64,000 nt of DNA from Phyllostachys edulis (taxonomy: Eukaryota > Streptophyta > Magnoliopsida > Poales > Poaceae): positions 73,472,976 to 73,536,975 of the forward strand of contig CM070553.1 in the NCBI GenBank assembly GCA_036346405.1, read 5' to 3'. This document shows, piece after piece, positions 35,337-45,689 of the stretch. Within the stretch, counting starts at the first letter, position 1. The number at the start of each line of letters is the position of its first letter. Position numbers and translations under genes: made by a program. The notes below the pieces were generated by a model. That model was not told the origin of the DNA and did no database searches. It worked only from the letters and a program-made list of their open reading frames with translations.

Positions 35337-35437
35337 CTTCAATGTCCAAATCCCCACAACCGATAGACTGCAACTCTTTAGCAAGTTCTTTTGTCTTGTC
35401 ATATGCTACTGCCATAACTCTTAGATACTGCCATTTC
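35337..35437 (-). pseudogene. SEC10: Captured SEC10 exon (QYLRVMAVAYDKT)
   Basis: It reads YLRVMAVAYDKTKELAKEL and QSIGCGDLDIE, then splits a Gly codon before a GTACC donor. It matches the conserved middle of exocyst subunit SEC10, a tethering factor for secretory vesicles at the plasma membrane. Confidence 0.88.
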
Positions 35438-35523
35438 AGTTTGACAAGAACCAGATCTCATGCTTCAGTGAAGGATTGGCAAAAGGCTACAATTTGAAAG
35501 TAGGATATATACACAATGCTTAC

Positions 35524-35597
35524 TTATAGAAGGCCACCTTCTTCTATAGGAGGCAAGCTAGCAAGAGAGGGCTTTATCATAAGTCTATCAAGAATTG
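35524..35597 (-). pseudogene. SEC10: Captured SEC10 exon (IKPSLASLPPIEEGG)
   Basis: It reads ILDRLMIKPSLASLPPIEEG then GLL before a GTAAG-like donor. In SEC10 this segment precedes QYLRV. Borders are approximate. Confidence 0.85.
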
Positions 35598-35704
35598 TTG
35601 TTACCCTTTATTCTAGCACTCGCTGAAAAGCAAAGTACAAAAGCCTTACTATTTAAAATTGATAAATCATGATCACACAAAGAACACTGCTTAGTAAAGC
35701 ATAC

Positions 35705-35773
35705 CTGCACAAGAATTGACATGACCTCATTTGGAGAAGGAAAGATAGACATTATTGTAGCTGCCTCTTTCTT
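35705..35773 (-). pseudogene. SEC10: Captured SEC10 exon (KKEAATIMSIFPSP)
   Basis: A 69-bp exon between TTTCAG and GTATGC reading KKEAATIMSIFPSPNEVMSI then LVQ. It is open and in phase. This is the SEC10 segment before the ...ILDKLLIKPS region. Confidence 0.88.
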
Positions 35774-36456
35774 CTGAAACAGCAGAAGGATAATCAGATT
35801 ACTATAAACAAAAAACATCAAAGTGTAACTTATAAACACTTATTGTCAAAAGTATACTTATAAATACCTGCAATTAATGTACCAAGAAAAAGTATGTTAA
35901 ATCAAGTCAACCCTTGAATAATACTACATGCCTGTTTGGCCTTGTGCCTACTCTTAGAATTATCAGGAAAACAAGCATAACCAGGACCAAACAGCTAGCT
36001 TATTTTCAGCCTAAACTCATAAGCCTAAGCTCCTTTCCACAAAAAAATTTAAAGTTTGGAAGTCAGTGGGAGGTTTACTTATGAGGCTGATAAGCTTGCA
36101 GAGGCTTATAAGTTTTATCCGAACAGCTTTAGGTCATATTCATATCTAATCTAATCAGTCTAATTAGCAGACTGCTTGAGCTTGTAAGCCATAAGATTGG
36201 TAAGTTGGTTTATAAGATAAGGAAAGCTGAGCCTAGGCAACACTAAATAGGACCAAACACAATCCTTCCTCATTTTTTGGTACTTTAAGAAATGTAAACT
36301 CAAGGATTTCAAAACCAGTGATTGTTCTAATAGTCCTAAACCAGTAGACCTCCATTAGTCCATTGTGATGGTACGAAAAAGGTTTGTCACCTTTAATCAG
36401 CCAATCTGAGCATGAAAAATAGTACCATGTCCACTGCACAGAATATACACCTATGA

Positions 36457-36542
36457 CAAGATTTTAGCACATTCTGCCATAGTAGACAACTCTTGCCTTT
36501 GTGCTGCAGCATCAAACCGAGCTAACAATCTATTCTCCAATT
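36457..36542 (-). pseudogene. SEC10: Captured SEC10 exon (ELENRLLARFDAA)
   Basis: After TTCAG it reads (E)LENRLLARFDAAAQRQEL then STMAECAKIL. The Glu codon is shared with the exon ending at 36618. After AECAKIL the match stops at a TAG (near 36452); the following SEC10 exons before KKEAATIM are missing, so there is an internal deletion. Confidence 0.88.
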
Positions 36543-36617
36543 CTGAACATATGATGAGAAGTTATAACTAGATTCCAATAGAATAGCTACAGGAAAGCTA
36601 AAAGGTAGAAAACTGAC

Positions 36618-36731
36618 CATTACAATATTCTTGAAGATTTGCAACAACAACTTCCAATCCACAGTTTGCATTAGCAGAACCTATAGCTGACGTTACACCA
36701 TGTCTACCAACATCCTCCTCGGCGAATGATC
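36618..36731 (-). pseudogene. SEC10: Captured SEC10 exon (VTSAIGSANANCGLEV)
   Basis: Between a GTAG acceptor and a GTCAGT donor the minus strand reads SFAEEDVGRHGVTSAIGSAN then ANCGLEVVVANLQEYCN, ending in the first base of the Glu codon continued at 36542. This is the N-terminal part of SEC10 before CNELENRLL. Confidence 0.88.
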
Positions 36732-37085
36732 CTACATTATCAAAACATGCAAATCTTTTAACATCATGTTAGGTATAAACAAGGCATAAACATGTTGGGT
36801 GCAAAAACAAAAGGTAACACGACTATTTGAAGCTTGAAAGAGTTTTACGTAGATTGCTAAATGCCACACCCTTTCTGAATAACACATAGTTGTAAAGACC
36901 AGTTATACTGCTAAAAATATATACTTTCAAGAATGTGTATACAGTTGCATCCGTGTTGGACTTTTTGACTGCACCTCATTTAGATTCATACAAGTGATGC
37001 TCAACAGAAGTAGGAGAACATTTGTCATGGCAACTGAAATCATTTTAGCATAGAAGCAACAGGTCGTTAAGTAACATCTACTAAT

Positions 37086-37187
37086 CTGCAAACTATACTG
37101 ACCAGCAGGCGCAATGTAACTTATTTTCCCCATAGAACTAGGAGGAAGGCCAACATGGTGCTACATCAGTATATTCTCAACTACGGT
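37086..37187 (-). pseudogene. VHA-A: Captured V-ATPase subunit A exon
   Basis: After TTGCAG it reads TVVENILM, a TAG stop in place of the usual Gln codon, HHVGLPPSSMGKISYIAPAG then QYSLQ. It matches the non-homologous region of the catalytic A subunit of the vacuolar proton pump. The donor GT after the SLQ codons is lost (AT). Stop plus lost donor show decay after capture. Confidence 0.9.
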
Positions 37188-37327
37188 CTGCAAGACAGTA
37201 AGACAATATAAAGATGCATATAGAAGTAAACAACAGACATCCACAGATTGTAGGACATGATAAACCTTCAGCAAGAATGCAAGATAGTAAATTATAAAAT
37301 GGAAAATTAGATGTCTTGCTAACTCAC

Positions 37328-37365
37328 AGCATATAGATCTCCACCAGTGATAGCATCTCCAACAT
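37328..37365 (-). pseudogene. VHA-A: Captured V-ATPase subunit A exon (short)
   Basis: A 38-bp exon between TTTCAG and GTGAGT ending GDAITGGDLYA. The family reads ...LTGGDLYATVFENSLMQHH; the next captured exon starts TVVEN in phase, so the original junction is kept. Confidence 0.85.
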
Positions 37366-37522
37366 CTGAAACAAATGACCAAAATTATTGATCTTTCGGT
37401 ATAGGACAACCGCGGAGGCGGCGGTGGCCTGCCGATCCATCGATGTCCTGAGGGATGGTGCCCTGTGCTTGTCGGATCCATCTGCATCTGCACACGCCGT
37501 GGCCGATTCGAACCGGAGCTCA

Positions 37523-37975
37523 TTAGATTAGAACCCTAAACCGAGCAGAGTGGATGCATGAGGGTGTGCATACCTTGGAGGTCGGACTTGACGTCGGTGA
37601 GCACTCAATTGGACGGGATGGGCTCTCCCGACGGCGACACCGGAGCTCTGTCAAGGCGGCAACACCGCCGTCGCCGCTAGAGCCGCAGAGGGAGGGACGG
37701 CGTGGATGGAGAGCACGCGGGGCGGCAAGCGAGGTCGCGATTCGCGAGGGTTGTGGAGTCGCGGAGGGAGGGGTGGCCGCCGGGCGGGGAGGCGAGGGCG
37801 TGGGACCGAGCATGGAGGAAGGGCGCGGAGGGAGGGGCGGCCACCGAGCGCGGAGGGTGGAGCGGCCACCGGGCGTGGAGGGAGGGCGCGAGGGCGGCAC
37901 AGCAATTGCCAGCAGATTGGAGGAAGGGCGTTGAGGGAGGTTGAAGAAATGGGGAGGTGGAGAGACGGAGGCATG
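37523..37975 (-). pseudogene. GC-rich first exon of the chimeric CACTA transcript
   Basis: A Pro/Arg/Ser-rich stretch with overlapping open frames on both strands and a CCAAG|GTATGC donor near 37575 on the minus strand, upstream of all captured exons and within 600 bp of the element's right end. GC-rich 5' exons of this kind are usual near CACTA and Pack-type promoters. No domain is recognisable; it could be a fourth captured fragment. Confidence 0.45.
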
Positions 37976-38127
37976 GGGAGATGGAGAGATGCCTACGGTA
38001 AGAGTTTTTGTGGCATCATATAAAATGTTTTGAGAAGTGTCTTTACATATGGGGTGTTTTTTGACATGGAGACGGACATAAAAGCATCAAAACAAGAGAG
38101 ACTTTACGTGATAATTTTGTTGTAGTG

Positions 38128-38205
38128 GGGCACTTCGCTTCCGAATATCGTAAGTCGAGGAAGGAAAAAACGGAGGCGCGTTTAATTGAAGCAGTGTTGC
38201 TCTGA
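38128..38205 (+). pseudogene. Copia gag, third part (end of zinc knuckle)
   Basis: With the CACTA element and one GGG removed, CYNC-stop-DYG continues as GHFASEYRKSRKEKTEARL and IEAVLL to TGA at 38203. The knuckle would be CX2CX4HX4C with the last Cys changed to Tyr. After this the element jumps almost directly to the 3' LTR: protease, integrase, RT and RNase H are absent. Confidence 0.85.
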
Positions 38206-38382
38206 TACTGAGTCGAGTCCGAAGAGTTGAGTCCGGGACGTTGAGAAGATATGTTTGCCGTCCTGAGTTGAGTCTGGAACATTGAGAAGATGTGTTCTTT
38301 GTCCTGTATTAAGTAACAATTAGGCAAATCATAGTTCAGATCGACTGTCTCAATAAGTAAGTGCACAAGGATTAGGGAGTGA

Positions 38383-38695
38383 TTGTTAGGTAATCTTTGT
38401 GTATATGGCATATTTAGATTTTAGAGAGAGTTTGTGTTTCGTATTTAGGTAGTATTTGTTATAGATATTAGAGTTTCTGTGGCATTCCTTTAGGATACGT
38501 AGAATTCTTTTCTGATACGAATAGTTGTTTGCTCTCAATAAAAGGGCACCCCTGTAATCAGATTTTGTGAACAAGAGCAAGAGAAAACCAGAAAAGTTGC
38601 TATTGTTTCGACGGCCTAATTTTTTTTTTATATTCTTGCGTTCGCGTTCTAGGGTTCTATTATGTTTGCGTGTTTGTTTTCGGTTTGGGCCAAAG
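38383..38695 (+). repeat. Copia 3' LTR
   Basis: It starts TGTTAGG after a purine-rich AGGATTAGGGAGTGA and matches 13295-13619 to GGGCCAA. Together they define a pol-deleted copia element spanning 13295-38695 with two nested insertions. The right border is accurate to a few bases only. Confidence 0.75.
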
Positions 38696-40005
38696 TCACA
38701 GCGAACCAGATGATGCAGAAAAGAACCAAGCATGCTCCTAATCTCCACACACGCAGCCAATTCATCCCGCAAATCACCTTCTAATTTGCATCCGAAGCTT
38801 CTACATAAATCGTGTGACTTCTAAGGGCGCGGTACTACTCATGCAGTGGGACCGGCGGTATCGCGCGGTGCCGCAAGTAGTGGCGGGACGTAGCGAGCGG
38901 CTACGGCGCTGCAGACGGCGCTACGGCAGCGATTTCGTCGGGCCAAGCTACGGCGGCGATGCTGCGATTCACAGCGTGTAGATCGCGTGCGCGGGCGGTT
39001 ATGTTGGCGTGCAGGCGTGGGCATGGTCGACGGATGTGAGGAGGACGCCAATGGCTTCATCGGGCGCGAGCGTGTGCGCATGCTTTGGTGGCGTCGGTGG
39101 CTTCCTGGCCGCTAGCGCACGGGATAGAGGGGATGGCGGCAATCGCTGGTGGAAAGGGCCCGACAGCGAATGGCGATTCGGATGGGTGCCGGAGAGAGGA
39201 GGGAGAGGTGGGGATAGGGGAGAGAGGGAGGTGGGAAGAAGATGGTCAGATGGAGGAGGAAGAAGAAGGCCACTAGAGATCGACATGTGGGCCCCAACAA
39301 TTCTATAATTTTATTTATTGATTTATGCTGACTGGTGTGGCCATGTCTTCAGCTATTGTGTATTAGGATGCCACATAAGTTTAAACAGCGGCCACGTCAG
39401 ATAAAGCCGGAGTGGTTTCAGGGGTTTTTTATTTTGGTTGACTAGCTGGTAGTATCGCCAGTTTTCTATTTCAAAATAAAAAATTCCAGGGTGATATGAT
39501 ATTAATTACCGGACCAAGATAATTGCTTACAATTAATCTTCACAAGCATTCACCATTTATATATAGGAATAAGTCCATTTGACCCCCTTAAACTTTTACG
39601 AAAGTCTAAGTTTCAACCTCCAACTGCAAAACCGGATGTTTTACAACCCTCAACTATCAATACCGCTTATTCTCCACATGTCATTCTTGTAACCCACCTT
39701 CTCCCTTCTCTACCTCTCTTCTCCCTCTCCCAACGTCCATGGCGCAACTCCCTCCTCTCTTTCTCTCTCTCCTAACGTCGTCTGGGAGCTTCGGCCTCCT
39801 CCCCCAGATCCAGCCATAGCTCTTGGCAACAGTCACAGAGAGGTGAGGGTGCGGGCTCCCCCCAAATCCGGTTGTCACCCATCCACCCCAGAGCCACTGA
39901 CTGGCTCCATGTCGCGGCCGTCCTCCCCCATAACTCCATCCTCCTTGTTGGCGTCACCGCTGTAGCTGGCCTTGAGCTCAATCATATCTCGTTGCATCTT
40001 TGGTA
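38696..40005. other. Intergenic and repeat fragments, no gene supported
   Basis: 38850-39290 is GC-rich with short frames on both strands and no domain. 39300-39480 and 39567-39690 hold fragments of a dispersed grass repeat (AAGTCCATTTGACCCCC, AAACTTTTACG, AAAACCGGATG) similar to 12610-12880. 39690-39990 is pyrimidine-rich and coding-like in places but shows no domain. Confidence 0.4.
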
Positions 40006-40085
40006 CTCCGTCCGTATTTCTTTAGTTGACGTCGCGCACGCAGGAGTTCAACTGGACATCATCATTTAATAAAAAACGGAGGTAG
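40006..40085. mobile_element. Short Stowaway-like MITE
   Basis: Left end CTCCGTCCGT, right end ACGGAGGTAG (inverted: CTACCTCCGT), flanked by TA dinucleotides at 40004-40005 and 40086-40087. These ends and the TA target fit Tc1/mariner Stowaway MITEs, but 80 bp is short. Confidence 0.45.
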
Positions 40086-40240
40086 TAATTGTCTGCGTCT
40101 TGGGCTCTGACGAGGAAAGGCGATGCGCACAGGAGGGCTACGTGCGAATTAGGAGGAAAGGGGATCTGGGCAACTGGAGTTTGGGCAGGATGCCGAGAGC
40201 GGTGTCCATCTTCAAGTGGCTAGTAACATGGGCCGCCAGA

Positions 40241-40836
40241 TGTAACATCCCAAAAATCCCAATTCTGGGTAAATGTATTAAAAATAAGTGAGGGAATAAG
40301 TTTAATCATGTTTATATGTGGGAAATCAATTTGAGCATGTTTTTGAAATTTTTCATCAAAGCAACTATTGTAATTATATGAAAACAACAACTTGGAAGAA
40401 TTTTTTAGAAAACAATGAATAGATAAAATCCTTAAAAATTTACACAAGAAACCATACTGTATCAGGAGCCTCCACAAAACAATTTATAAATTTTTAAGCC
40501 AGTTTGCCATGTTTAGAAATTTGAAAAACAATTAGCTTTTTTCTGGAAAAATACAAATCTCATTTGAATTTCCCGCTCACCCTTTGGGCTGAATCTACAC
40601 CAGCCAATCACCTCCCGTGCCCACCGTAGCCCAGTGCAGTGCCCTCCTCCCCTCTCTCGCTAACATGTTGGGCCCGCATGTTAGCAACCTTCATCCACCT
40701 CGTGCAACCTCGTCGCCTCCGCCCTATAGCGCGACAGAGGCGTGCCCAAGCCACCGCTGCCGTCATCGTCGAGCGCCCATGGGACAGATCGAGTCGCCTT
40801 GCCTCACTCGCTCGCCTTTGTTTAGCTCACTTTGGG
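40241..40836 (+). repeat. LTR fragment (plus strand), interrupted
   Basis: It begins TGTAACATCCCAAAAATCCC, like the LTRs at 27065 and 50409. An AT-rich U3 is followed by a GC-rich block at 40600-40830, then another LTR begins at 40837. No end matching its flank CCAGA is seen. Confidence 0.5.
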
Positions 40837-41651
40837 TGTAACACCCTAGCCCAACATGAGACTGGAATGTTACTAAATTAACATAGTAACAAATTAAAAC
40901 TAAGGCATTTTACTAAATTTTGGCAGAACCTCCTTTGTATAGTTAACCATACCAGAGGTTCTCACAGTTATTAATAACAATAATCCAAACATCCAATGTA
41001 AAGCATAATCCAAATGCATACATAATATGCTAATCCATTAAAGCAAAATAGAAATACATCCATGATACGCTAATCAACTCTATTACGAATTATCCAATGC
41101 ATAAGGCATAATCATAATAAATCCTTTAAATAGTTTGTTCAAATACTAAATCATAATTCAGTTTATTCAACTGTGAATGGTTTGTGGCAGTGTGCAACCA
41201 AACTTATGTCTATTCCCTCCCATGCATGCCGTTCACGTAAGGGGTACCTAAAAACACAAACAACAGCAAGAGTGAGTCCAAAGACTCAGCAAAGTACAAA
41301 TAATAAGACATTATAACACATAATTATAACATCAGCAACCATTCTCAAATCTTTACAATATATCATATCACATGCTTATGCAATGCTCAATGCATCCTTT
41401 CTCTTTGACTCTCTTTGCATTTTACCGGTAATGCAGGGTATACAACTGTCGATGCATATCCATGCCTGTGCTCTCAAGCACAGGGACCAAGAGCTCATAC
41501 TCCGCAAGTATGGGGACCACAAGCCCACACTCCACAAGTGTGGGGACTACAAGCTCGTCACTTACATGACGGGGACCTCAAAGAAATGCTTGGTCACCAC
41601 GTGACCAAGCCTCAAATATGATAGCATCAAGCACATGAACAATTACACTAT
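40837..41651 (-). repeat. LTR fragment (minus strand), host of the nested solo LTRs
   Basis: It starts TGTAACACCCTAGCCC (an LTR 3' end on the minus strand) and contains a GAGTCCAAAGACTCAGC motif and the hairpin array at 41466-41610. It is interrupted by the solo LTR 41657-49936; a remnant continues at 49942-49965. Confidence 0.5.
41466..41610. repeat. Array of five different hairpins at 30-bp spacing
   Basis: Stems: CTGTGCT/AGCACAG (41466-41483), CATACT/AGTATG (41496-41512), CACACT/AGTGTG (41526-41542, extendable by one C-G pair), CGTCA/TGACG (41556-41571) and GCTTGGTCAC/GTGACCAAGC (41588-41610). All are perfect. Starts lie at 466, 496, 526, 556 and 588, and the spacers share a GGGGAC-type core (GGGACC in the first). 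Stems differ in sequence yet stay complementary. Confidence 0.7.
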
Positions 41652-44160
41652 CCATCTGTAACGACCTGGCCAGGGGCCTCACCCGAGAGGTCCTCCAAGA
41701 CCTCCTTCGGAGTCCGTCAGGACCTCCCAGGAGGTCTCAAGAACCTCTCGGGCGGTCCACCCAAGCCTCCCAAGAGGTCCAGCCGGACCTCCTAGAGGTC
41801 CAGGGAACTGACCCGATGAGGTCTTGAGGCTCAGGACCTCCCCAAGAGCCACGACCGAACCAGGGGGAGGTCCAGAGACCAACCTGAGGAGGTCATGGGA
41901 CTTGGAAAAGTCCTAATCCTCTTATGATCCGAACCAGTCCCAAGGATCAATGGCTAGTTCTCACAGCAAGTACAAGTGATAACATACACATCCACAAAAG
42001 GCTTTATTAACAACAAAGGAGATTTGATTACAAGGGGTTGCTTACAAGCTCCAGTAACCAAGAGCGAAATACACAACAGAAAACCATAAGGATAGACTCC
42101 ATCCATTACACCACAGGTGATTGGCTGGAGGGCGCGGCCTAATTGATTTGGTCATCCTCATCATCAAAGAAGTCTTCTCCTACTCAATTTATCAATCAAG
42201 CAAGTATGAGCACAACAACCGTGCTCGCAAGTTACACCTGTCAAATAACAGTATGACATGCATAATGGATTTATCAAAGGAAGGCGTATTAGGGTTGATT
42301 TGCGTAAAGCCAAGTTTGTTTCAAATACAAGTATTAAGTTTCAAGGCAGTTATACCATATCAAAAAATCATTTTGTAAATTCTATTTTTCAGTTGAATAA
42401 CATTCATCACATGGCTCCCCGCCCATTAACCACTTGGATAGAAATCCAAAACCAATTTCATAAGTCCTTTAAAAACCAAAACCAAGAGCTAACTTTGAGT
42501 GGCTTTGCTAGCATGTCCATGACTGTGACACCCTGATTTTCAGAGCCTTTTTGAAAAATTTTCAAAATAAAATGAACCATTTTGTTTTGATGAGAATTCA
42601 AAGCTTAACTTGAGATTTTCAGAATTTGGGTGTTTAAAATGATTAAACCGAACTTCAACTAACCCTATAGTTTGATTCTTTTGGTTACTTGAGCTCTCTG
42701 GAGCTATCCCTTCCTTTCTCTGTTAGTTTTGCCCTCCTCTTAAGCTTAGCCCTTTTCTTTCCAAACCTCCCTCTTGTTTGACCTTGTCAGATCTTCCCTC
42801 GCATTGTGTTCGGATTCCTTTATTTCAGACCACATCTTTGTTGACTCGAATCTCCTTGGTTTAGACCCCCTTAGGTCTAGACCTCCTCTCTAGTTTCTCT
42901 TCGGTTTTGACCTCCCCTTCGGGTCACAACTATCCCTGAGATGCCCTATGCTTAGGTTTGTGTTTCAAATATCTTTGATCTCGGAAATCTAAATTTTGGG
43001 ATTTAACTCCCCTTCTAGACCTCTCTTGTTTGGGCATTCCATTATGCCCAGATCTCCCTCTTGCTGGGCCATCTCTTGGAGCCCAGGTCCTCATGTGTCT
43101 GGAGCTCTCTTGTTAGTCTAGACCTCTTATGTGTCAAGACTACCCTTGTATTTGGACCACCTCTTTGTTGGTTTGAACCTCTTCAAGGTTTAGACCTTCT
43201 TGCTGCCTGGGCATTTCTTTTATGTCCAGACCCCTCCCTTGCTTGGACGCTCCTTTAGGACCAGACCTCTCTCGTGTTCATTTGGGCCTCCCTGTGTCCA
43301 CTTGAACTTCCCTCTTGTTCATATAGACCTCCTGTGTCCACCTAAACTTTTCGTGTGTTCCTAAGGACCCTCTTGGTCCTTCATCCTGGCAGTCGGGACC
43401 TCTCCGGGTTCATCCTGACCGCCAAGACCTCCCCTTCGTTTGGATCCAAGGGTTCGGACCTCCTTTGTTTTGTCCTCCTCTGGTCCAGACCTCCTTGGGT
43501 CTAGACCTCCCAAGCGCTTGGACCTCCTTGGGTCCCAATCTTCCCCTTTGGGTCTTCTCTGGCTTAAAACCTTCCCAAGCCTACGCCACCCTCATGTTCA
43601 TCTGAGTTCCTTTGGAACCCTATTAAAGCTTTACGTGTTTACTTGGACTTTCCTTCGTTGCTTGTATCCTTGAAACCTTCTCTGGAGGTTCTCTTCGGTA
43701 CCACCCCGGTAGTACCGCCCGCACCTTACGGTGCTATCGCTTCCTAGGACCTCCTTCTTGTTTATTTGGACCTCCCCGTGTCCTTCAAGACCTCTCCATG
43801 TCCTCTAGGACCTCCCCTTACCTTTATTGGACCTCCCCGTGTCCTCTAGGACCTCCCCATGTCCTCTAGGATCTCCCCTTACCTGTATTAGACCTCCCTG
43901 TGCCCTTCAGGACCTCCCCAGGTCCTCTAGGACCTCTTCCTTGTCTATTTGCACCTTCATCGCTGGTGTACCGTCCGATTTGCATTGGACGGTTTGATCT
44001 TGGTGAGACATCCGGACGGTCCGAACGTCCCAACCATTTTGGACCGCCCGATCCAACTCAATGGCTGAGATCTAGCGCTAGCTCTGGTGGTCCGAACGGC
44101 CCAATCACTTTGGGCGGTTCGATTGGAATCCAATGGCTCCCGCTTCTCCCGCTTCCTGTC

Positions 44161-44345
44161 TCACTATCGAACTCCCTCCTTGAAGATCTGGCCGTTAAGA
44201 CCTCCCCCTTGGAGATCTTAACCATCTAGACCTCCCTCCTTGAAGATCTGGCCGTTAAGACCTCCCCCTTGGAGATCTTAACCGTCCAGACCTCCCTCCT
44301 TGAAGATCTGGCCGTTAAGACCTTCCCCTTGGAGATCCTAATCGT
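44161..44345 (+). repeat. Three 60-bp repeats in the inner LTR
   Basis: Three units with a 60-bp period containing GATCTGGCCGTTAAGACCTC and GGAGATCTTAACC. They are the reverse complement of the longer array at 48661-49376 in the outer LTR. Confidence 0.8.
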
Positions 44346-45020
44346 TCAAGACCTCCCCCTTCGATTAGATCCTGACCATCCGGACCTCTCCCTTGATTCC
44401 ACCCAACCGTCAAGACCTCCCTTGCGGGTGAGGATCTCCTCTTACCTTTGCTGACCTCCCCGTTTGAATTTGATCTTGACCGTTGGACCTCCCTTCCGGA
44501 GATCCAACCGTCTAGACCTCCCTTGCGGGTGAGGATCTCCTCTTACCTTTGCAGACCTCCCCGTTTGAATTTGATCTTGACCGTTGACCTCCCTTCCAGA
44601 GATCCAACCGTCTAGACCTCCCTTGCGGGTGAGGATCTCCTCTTACCTCCGCAGACCTCCCCCTTCGCACTTAATATTTGCCATTGGACCTCCTTTTTGG
44701 AGATCCAACCGTCAGGACCTCCCCTGTGGGTGAGGATCTCCCCTTGTTCTCTGCAGGACCTCCTCAAGGTCTCCGCAGGACCTCCTTTGCGGGTCCTGGC
44801 TGGACCTACTTGGCAGTTACACACCGTCTTCTTTTATCCTTTGACTGAGTCCTTGAGCATGGAAGTCTTCCCCACATTTAATGCCTGTTGAATCGCATTA
44901 AATGCTACCACTTTTGCAGTACCCGTGCCATGCTTTTGTCACATTTCTTACCTGCCCTCATGGTCCTTTCTACCAACTCCACGAATACCATAGCATCGGA
45001 AAGCTCAAATTGCTCAAATT

Positions 45021-45029
45021 TATATATAA
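45021..45029 (+). promoter_or_regulatory. TATA box of the inner LTR
   Basis: TATATATAA, followed by CTTGGGCAGCCC; the outer LTR has the matching CTATATATAG and GGGGCAGCCC on the minus strand. Confidence 0.65.
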
Positions 45030-45598
45030 CTTGGGCAGCCCTTTCTTTCTTATTTTCCCCATTTTCACTCCTGGCTCAGCAAGCATTCTTCGACCTCCTC
45101 CAACAAGCTCGTTGGACCTCTTCCTGACCTTCCAATCTCTCTGTTGGTTTACCTTGGAGTTTTATTAAGATTTCTTTTGGATCTTGTTGGAGCTCTATTT
45201 GAGTCATTTGGTTTTCACCGTGTAGATTGTCAAGACCGTGAGGAACCAGAGTTCTGTGAAGGAGAGGAAGAAGCTCAAGACTTTGAGCAAGGCAAGTTAC
45301 ACTCTTGATCAAGTTGCACCCATTACTTCAAGATACTTATGTTGTGTTTTAAAGATGTATGCATGCTTACTTTACTGAGTTATTTCAATGCCTATCTCTC
45401 AATTCATAGTTATGCCTAGCTCCTTGGTATGGCCACTGTCTATGTTGAATCAACCCCATTGTCACCCTAGATAAAATCTGGTTCTTGCAATAGTGAGGAC
45501 CCGAGGCTTTTGAAAAATGGAATGCTTAGTCTTGCTTAGACCAAAATCTTGATTTGGGAAGTTTTGGCCAAAATTATCACTTGTTCAAATGATTTGAG

Positions 45599-45689
45599 CC
45601 ATGACATTGGTGTGTCATGGAGATTTCGGCCATGGCATTGGTTTGCCATGGGGGTTTTTACAAATGGCCATGGTATTGGTGTGCCATGG
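45599..45689 (+). repeat. Three CCATGRCA stem-loops in the inner LTR
   Basis: CCATGACA/TGTCATGG (45599-45620), CCATGGCA/TGCCATGG (45630-45651) and CCATGGTA/TGCCATGG (45668-45689, one G-U pair). Loops are TTGGTG, TTGGTT and TTGGTG. Same element as at 5533, in the other orientation. Confidence 0.65.

Larger units (their letters stand above)
26876..38127 (-). mobile_element. CACTA element carrying fragments of three host genes
   Basis: The left terminus is TACTACAACACAAAAG (first base T for C); the right terminus, read inward, is CACTACAACAAAATTATC. Flanks are a GGG duplication (26873-26875 and 38128-38130), and the copia gag frame reads through when the element is removed, which fixes the borders. 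ACGTCTC/GAGACGT motifs recur near both ends. Without the two solo LTRs inside, the element is about 5.1 kb. It has no transposase; instead the minus strand carries exons of V-ATPase subunit A, SEC10 and RRP40 with intron remains. This is a Pack-type, non-autonomous CACTA transposon. Confidence 0.85.

Noticed and set aside
37523..37975. GC-rich frames as an independent host gene
   Set aside because: Open on both strands and directly upstream of captured exons in the CACTA element; best read as its first exon.
32544..38127. CACTACAAG at 32544 as the left end of the CACTA element
   Set aside because: Its flank (CAT) does not match GGG after 38127, while 26876 gives a GGG duplication and restores copia gag; the CACTACA at 32544 arises from the CATCA duplication of the inserted LTR.
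41466..41610. CRISPR-like array with 30-bp period
   Set aside because: No cas genes, eukaryotic LTR context, and the variable part is the hairpin stem itself rather than foreign spacers.
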